Shown in pieces: positions 1-3,630 of a DNA stretch of 8,149 nt (positions are counted from its first letter, which is position 1; the number at the start of each line of letters is the position of its first letter). The notes beneath the pieces are model-generated. The model was not told where the DNA came from. It made no database searches and was given only the letters and a program-made list of their open reading frames with translations. A program made the translations under genes and the position numbers. Origin of the DNA: Treponema sp. Lineage in GTDB: Bacteria > Spirochaetota > Spirochaetia > Treponematales > Breznakiellaceae. Where the stretch lies: contig JAITJV010000235.1 of NCBI GenBank assembly GCA_031278755.1, positions 1 through 8,149 of the forward strand. The letters are read 5' to 3'.

Positions 1-21
1 GAATGTGATTGTATGTGGGGA

Positions 22-50
22 TACATACCATATTTCGTAGACGTTACAAT
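22..50 (+). promoter_or_regulatory. Possible weak promoter for the dapL cluster
   Basis: TACAAT at 45-50 matches five of six bases of the sigma-70 -10 consensus. A -35 with a 17-nt spacer would be TACATA at 22-27, which matches only three of six. The putative -35 overlaps the inverted repeat at 11-28, so a regulator bound there could interfere. If real, the transcript would have a leader of about 150 nt before dapL. Promoters further upstream, outside the window, are equally possible. Confidence 0.25.
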
Positions 51-196
51 AATCAACCGCCCCAAGGCTCCCCCGCGCAAGCGGGTTCCTGGGTATGTAC
101 CCCACAAACGGAATCAACATACCGCGCAGGCGCTAAACATGCACGGGCGCTAAACGCGCGCGGGCCGCGGGGTATTAACCCCCCGGCACGAATAAA

Positions 197-203
197 AAGG
201 AGG
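197..203 (+). promoter_or_regulatory. Ribosome binding site of dapL
   Basis: AAGGAGG is a near-perfect Shine-Dalgarno sequence placed 6 nt before the ATG at 210. It fixes that ATG as the start and rules out the open in-frame extension back to position 9. Confidence 0.85.
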
Positions 204-209
204 CGTTTC

Positions 210-1415
210 ATGATAAAGAGAAATCCATGCGCCGCAAACATCAAGGCGGGTTATCTTTTCCCCGAGATAGCCAAACGGCGGAAAGAGTACGCCGCGAAGC
301 ATCCCGGCGCGAAGATCATCAGTCTTGGAGTGGGAAACACGACGGAACCCATTCTTCCCCACATAGACAAAGGGCTTGTAGACGGCGCGGCGGGACTGGG
401 AACCGCGGAGGGTTATTCGGGCTACGCGGATGAAGGATTTGAAAATCTGCGCCGGCGCATCTCCGAAGTTTTTTACAATGGGGCTTTCGGTATAGATGAA
501 ATTTTTATCTCGGACGGGGCAAAGTGCGACATAGGAAGGCTCCAGCTTCTTTTCGGCTCAGGCGTTCCGGTGGCGGTGCAGGACCCCTCTTACCCCGTGT
601 ACGTGGACGGCTCCGTCCTTATAGGCGCGGCGGGGCCGTGGGCTGAAGACGGCTACAGCGGAATCACCTACCTTCCCTGCACGGAAGAAAACGGCTACTT
701 TCCCGATGTAACAAAAATCCCTGAAAACGGCATCTTCTATTTTTGTTCCCCCAATAACCCCACGGGCGCGGCGGCGACGCGGGAACAGTTAAACGCCCTT
801 GTAAGATCGGCCCGCGAAAGAGGAACGTTTATCATCTTTGACGCGGCTTATTCCGAATACATACGGGAAAGCACGCTTCCCAAATCGATCTTCGAAATAG
901 ACGGGGCAAAGACATGCGCCGTAGAAGTAAATTCATTTTCAAAGCCCGCGGGCTTTACCGGCGTGCGTCTTGGATGGACGGTTGTGCCCGGGGAGCTTGT
1001 ATACTCGGGCGGCGAAAGCGTCAACGCCGACTGGAACCGTATCTGCGGCACCATCTTTAACGGCGCGTCCAACATTGCCCAGTACGGCGGACTCGCCGCC
1101 CTGGACGAAGAAGGCTTAAAAGAGATACGGCGGCTTTCCGACTTTTATCTTGGAAACGCGAAACTAATCAGAAAGGCCCTGCGGGAACTCGGCGTCTCCT
1201 GTGTGGGCGGGGACAACTCGCCCTATATCTGGGCGCGTTTTCCGGGGAGGGACAGCTGGGACGTGTTCGCCGAAATCCTGGAAAAATGCCAGGTCCTTAC
1301 CACTCCCGGCGCCGGCTTCGGCCCCGCGGGCCGGTCCTTTATCCGCTTCTCCGCCTTCGGCCACAGGCCCGACGTCGAAGAAGCCTGCGAAAGACTGGCA
1401 GGGCTCAGGGGGTGA
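210..1415 (+). CDS. dapL: LL-diaminopimelate aminotransferase
   Basis: This 401-aa protein is a class I/II PLP-dependent aminotransferase. It converts tetrahydrodipicolinate directly to LL-2,6-diaminopimelate with glutamate as amino donor. This is the one-step DapL route of lysine synthesis, which bypasses the acylated DapD/DapC/DapE intermediates. The length fits the family (about 400-410 aa). Visible signatures are the N-terminal YLFPEIAKR and LGVGNTTEP stretch (residues 15-47), PNNPTG (181-186), the cofactor-contacting Asp211 in DAAYSEYI, and SFSK with Lys245 as the likely Schiff-base lysine inside SFSKPAGFTGVRLGW, which is highly typical of DapL. Arg379 in FIRFSAFG is the expected carboxylate-binding arginine. 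The start follows a strong AAGGAGG. The stop lies 13 nt before the next gene and is embedded in its ribosome binding region, so the two are probably coupled. A generic aspartate/alanine aminotransferase is a less likely alternative. Confidence 0.95.
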   Translation: MIKRNPCAANIKAGYLFPEIAKRRKEYAAKHPGAKIISLGVGNTTEPILPHIDKGLVDGAAGLGTAEGYSGYADEGFENLRRRISEVFYNGAFGIDEIFISDGAKCDIGRLQLLFGSGVPVAVQDPSYPVYVDGSVLIGAAGPWAEDGYSGITYLPCTEENGYFPDVTKIPENGIFYFCSPNNPTGAAATREQLNALVRSARERGTFIIFDAAYSEYIRESTLPKSIFEIDGAKTCAVEVNSFSKPAGFTGVRLGWTVVPGELVYSGGESVNADWNRICGTIFNGASNIAQYGGLAALDEEGLKEIRRLSDFYLGNAKLIRKALRELGVSCVGGDNSPYIWARFPGRDSWDVFAEILEKCQVLTTPGAGFGPAGRSFIRFSAFGHRPDVEEACERLAGLRG

Positions 1416-1428
1416 GGAAATAAAAACC

Positions 1429-2469
1429 ATGGATCGCGATTCATTGATAGACCGCCTTAAAGCCTGGCATGAAAATAATGAACACCAGAGTATTATTGGC
1501 GAACTGGACAAACTTCCCCGGACCGAATGGGATTACGAAATTTCGGGATTGTACGCGCGGGCGCTCAACAACACCGAACGGTATGAAGAAGCCCTGAATC
1601 TGCTTGTGAGCATCGGGGAAGAAGGGAAGGAAGACGGACTCTGGTATTTCCGGACGGGTTATTCCCTGTATTATCTTGACCGTGAGGAAGAAGCGGCCGA
1701 ATATTTTCAGAAAGCGATTGATTACGGAGATGACGGCGAAGACGCCCATGAGATGCTGCGGTACAGCCTGGAAGAGGCGGACAGAAAAAAACGCATGGCG
1801 GACTATCACCCCGAATTGTATACCGAAGAAGAAATCAACTGTCTTGAAGCCCATGTCAAAAAATATTTCGGCGAATACGAGCATGTGTTTCATGAACTGG
1901 AATCTCCCGATATTCATGTTGATATACTCAAGCTCGATCCTGTTCCCGGGAGGAATTACTACATTCTTATTACCCAGGGAATGGGGGCGCGCCGGATGAA
2001 CGCGCCCCCCGAATTCAGGAACACCCGCGACAGGGCGGAGATTATGGTATGCCTCCCGCCCGATTGGGATTTTGATAATCTTAAAGATGAAAACTGCTAC
2101 TGGCCGCTGCGCTGGCTCAAGATCATGGCGCGGCTTCCCGGAAACGAGGATTCCTGGCTCGGCTGGGGGCATACGGTTCCCAACGGCGGGCCTTTTTCGG
2201 AAAATACAAAACTCTGCACCATGATGCTCCTTTCCCCCGGCGGCTTTGGCAGAAAGTCTTCCGAGTGTACGATGCCCGACGGCGGCATAGTGAATTTTTA
2301 TCAGATGGTGCCGCTCTACGAAGAAGAGGCAAACCTTAAAATACAAAAGGGCGCCGAAACGCTTCTGGATCTGCTTGACGGCGAATGTCTTGAATTTATC
2401 AACGTTGGCCGGAAAAACGTATGCAGAACGGGGGACACGAGAACGGCTTCATCGGTAAATCCGGATTAG
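1429..2469 (+). CDS. TPR-like N-terminus fused to a suppressor-of-fused (SUFU) domain
   Basis: This 346-aa soluble protein has no signal peptide or membrane segment. Residues about 1-120 look like degenerate tetratricopeptide-type helical pairs (for example YARALNNTERYEEALNLL at 42-59 and GYSLYYLDREEEAAEYFQKAIDYG at 77-100), which usually bind other proteins. Residues about 135-330 match the SUFU family (Pfam PF05076). The signs are VDILKLDPVPGRNYYILITQGMG (164-186), the AEIMVCLP strand (203-210), and the conserved DSWLGWGHTVPNGGPF block (241-256). Bacterial SUFU domains are known from comparative genomics as immunity proteins of polymorphic toxin systems and as stand-alone proteins of unknown role. 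No toxin gene is visible here, so the function is unassigned. The ATG at 1429 follows GAGG (1414-1417) by 11 nt, overlapping the dapL stop. Domain assignment is firm; role is not. Confidence 0.85.
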   Translation: MDRDSLIDRLKAWHENNEHQSIIGELDKLPRTEWDYEISGLYARALNNTERYEEALNLLVSIGEEGKEDGLWYFRTGYSLYYLDREEEAAEYFQKAIDYGDDGEDAHEMLRYSLEEADRKKRMADYHPELYTEEEINCLEAHVKKYFGEYEHVFHELESPDIHVDILKLDPVPGRNYYILITQGMGARRMNAPPEFRNTRDRAEIMVCLPPDWDFDNLKDENCYWPLRWLKIMARLPGNEDSWLGWGHTVPNGGPFSENTKLCTMMLLSPGGFGRKSSECTMPDGGIVNFYQMVPLYEEEANLKIQKGAETLLDLLDGECLEFINVGRKNVCRTGDTRTASSVNPD

Positions 2470-2482
2470 GCGGCCGGTTTTT

Positions 2483-2995
2483 ATGACGGAAAAGAAACGT
2501 TCCAAGCCTGAACACATGACGCACCTTTCGGGCGGCCGGCTGGTACGCAAGAGCCACGGCCGCATTGCCTTCCGCGGCATGATCGATTCCCTTGAAGCGG
2601 AAATTCTTGAGGCCCAGTGTCTCGCCGCGGGGCTGGGCGCCGGGCGGTACTGCGCTTTTTTGGGCGAAACGCTTGATGTTTTGCGGACAATCCTCGCCGC
2701 GGAAGTCAGGGAAACGCCGCTTCCGTCTTTCAGCCTTTTTGGATTTTCCCTTGAGGAACTCCGCAGGCAGAGCCACAACACGGAAAGCGCCTTTGGTTTT
2801 TCCCATCCGGTTCCCGTTTACGGCATGGGACCCCTTGCCGTCCGGCTTAATACCCTGCGCGCGAAAATACGGGAAGGGGAACTCCTTGCGGTCCGCGTCC
2901 TCCGCGGGCGGAAGGACGTCATCACGGCCATGAACAGGCTTTCAAGCGCCATGTACTGGCTTTTTTGTAATTCGGTAAAGGATTCCCGCGCCTAA
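2483..2995 (+). CDS. EutT-type corrinoid (cobalamin) adenosyltransferase, short form
   Basis: This 170-aa protein resembles the catalytic part of EutT, the ethanolamine-utilisation ATP:cob(I)alamin adenosyltransferase. Such enzymes attach the 5'-deoxyadenosyl group of ATP to reduced corrinoid to form adenosylcobalamin in the cytoplasm. Family-like blocks are PEHMTHLSGGRLVRKSH (9-25), RIAFRGMIDSLEAEILEAQ (27-45), ILAAEV (70-75), LEELRRQSHN (90-99), LRAKIREGELLAV (125-137) and AMNRLSSAMY (149-158). The N-terminal segment of enteric EutT, with its His/Cys metal-binding motif, is absent. The frame is not broken upstream, because the previous gene ends 13 nt before this start, so the short form looks natural. 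The ATG has only a weak upstream purine match (AGGCGG, 2468-2473). No ethanolamine ammonia-lyase or microcompartment gene is nearby, so a general B12-salvage role is more likely than a eut-specific one. I therefore give no symbol. Confidence 0.8.
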   Translation: MTEKKRSKPEHMTHLSGGRLVRKSHGRIAFRGMIDSLEAEILEAQCLAAGLGAGRYCAFLGETLDVLRTILAAEVRETPLPSFSLFGFSLEELRRQSHNTESAFGFSHPVPVYGMGPLAVRLNTLRAKIREGELLAVRVLRGRKDVITAMNRLSSAMYWLFCNSVKDSRA

Positions 2996-3630
2996 AGAAC
3001 CGCCAGCCCCGATACTATCGCCGTCTGCGCGGCGATGTAGGACGCCATGACGGCGAAGTCCCCCCATTTGGGCCTGACGTTAAAAAGGAAGCGGGCGAGC
3101 ATGCAGTCCGAGGCAAGGAATAAAAGGCTGCCCGCAAAGACGGCGGCCGACGCGGGGCTTTTTTCCGAAAGGAAAAGCTGAAGGGCCGTCATGCTCATCA
3201 GCATGATGGTGATTTCATAAAAGACAACCGGTATACGCATGCCTCCGGGCGGCCGTATCCAGCGGTAGACGGCCGCGCCCGCCGCGGAAAAAACCGCCGC
3301 CGAAACGGCGGCGAGAGGCGCCGAAACGCCCCCGGTAAACCGCAGCATGGACGGAATATAAAAAAGGTGCCCCAGCAGAAAACTCGCAAGCCCCAGCCTG
3401 AAAAAGAGCGGCTTGTTGACGCCAAGAAGAAATACGTCGCCGGCCCAGCCTGCCGCCGCGGCAAGGATGACCGTAACAAGCATGGTGTGCGATCCTGTAA
3501 TATACGCGGCAAGAAGCGGAGGAAGGAGAAATATTTTGCTTATGCATTCTGTTTTTTTCCTGCCGAGAAGAACGGCGGAAAGGTGCACAATGACGGCGGC
3601 GGCGAAAATTCCGCCAAAAATAAAGGACAC
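2992..3630 (-). CDS. YhhN/TMEM86-family membrane protein, probable lysoplasmalogenase
   Basis: This 212-aa polytopic inner-membrane protein has about eight hydrophobic segments, around residues 2-22, 32-47, 49-69, 76-95, 101-122, 133-153, 160-180 and 192-211. It carries the marks of the YhhN family (Pfam PF07947): GWAGDVFLL (61-69) with Asp65, LASFLLGHLFYI (81-92), LLFLASDCMLARFLF (169-183) with Asp175, and a C-terminal SYIAAQTAIVSGL. Characterised relatives, including human TMEM86B, cleave the vinyl-ether bond of lysoplasmalogens. Plasmalogens are common in anaerobic bacteria, so that role is plausible but inferred. The start is GTG, immediately after the smc TAA with no spacer. The purine-rich end of smc supplies the ribosome binding site, so translation is probably coupled to smc. 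A perfect hairpin followed by a T6 run (- strand) sits inside the gene. The stop overlaps that of the convergent gene. Confidence 0.85.
   Translation of the reverse strand: MSFIFGGIFAAAVIVHLSAVLLGRKKTECISKIFLLPPLLAAYITGSHTMLVTVILAAAAGWAGDVFLLGVNKPLFFRLGLASFLLGHLFYIPSMLRFTGGVSAPLAAVSAAVFSAAGAAVYRWIRPPGGMRIPVVFYEITIMLMSMTALQLFLSEKSPASAAVFAGSLLFLASDCMLARFLFNVRPKWGDFAVMASYIAAQTAIVSGLAVL
3288..3313 (-). terminator. Terminator-shaped hairpin inside yhhN
   Basis: Read on the - strand, CGCCGCCG (3313-3306) and CGGCGGCG (3302-3295) form a perfect 8-bp all-GC stem around a TTT loop. One G follows, then six T (3293-3288). This is the standard form of a rho-independent terminator in the direction in which smc and yhhN are transcribed, yet it lies at about codons 106-115 of yhhN. 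Translating ribosomes would normally prevent it from folding. It may be a by-product of the Ala/Val/Ser/Phe codons there, or it may reduce read-through when yhhN is poorly translated. On the + strand no T run follows the hairpin. Confidence 0.35.

Larger units (their letters stand above)
1..209. other. Non-coding leader upstream of dapL with short inverted repeats
   Basis: I see no convincing gene here. The dapL reading frame stays open back to position 9, but that part has no ribosome binding site and encodes low-complexity residues unlike the enzyme family. The stretch holds several small inverted repeats. GTATGT (11-16) pairs with ACATAC (23-28). CCCGC-GCAA-GCGGG (72-85) is a 5-bp stem with a GNRA-type loop. 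GGGTA-TG-TACCC lies at 91-102. GGTATGT (92-98) can pair with ACATACC (117-123). GGGGT-ATTA-ACCCC lies at 169-182. The decamer GGCGCTAAAC is repeated directly at 129-138 and 146-155. None of the hairpins is followed by a T run, so none looks like an intrinsic terminator. I recognise no riboswitch class. Confidence 0.6.

Noticed and set aside
9..209. In-frame N-terminal extension of dapL by 67 codons
   Set aside because: The extension has no ribosome binding site and its residues do not resemble aminotransferases, whereas the ATG at 210 has a strong AAGGAGG and gives the family's usual length.
1..209. Lysine riboswitch or other known riboswitch before dapL
   Set aside because: The small hairpins do not form the multi-helix core of the lysine (L-box) riboswitch, and no terminator or sequestered ribosome site is seen.
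1441..2346. 301-codon - strand open frame opposite the SUFU gene
   Set aside because: The + strand frame has clear SUFU motifs and a fitting start; the antisense frame has no domain or ribosome binding evidence.
2461..2482. CCGG-N9-CCGG followed by five T between the SUFU and adenosyltransferase genes
   Set aside because: A 4-bp stem is too short, and the T run sits directly before the next start codon, so a terminator is unlikely.
2944..2966. GCCA-TGTAC-TGGC hairpin followed by six T near the end of the adenosyltransferase gene
   Set aside because: The stem is only 4 bp and lies before the stop codon, so it would cut the message before the gene is complete. It is too weak to call a terminator.
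3017..3036. 7-bp hairpin ATCGCCG/CGGCGAT just past the convergent stops
   Set aside because: There is no T run after it on either strand, so it is not a standard intrinsic terminator. I mention it only as the nearest structure.
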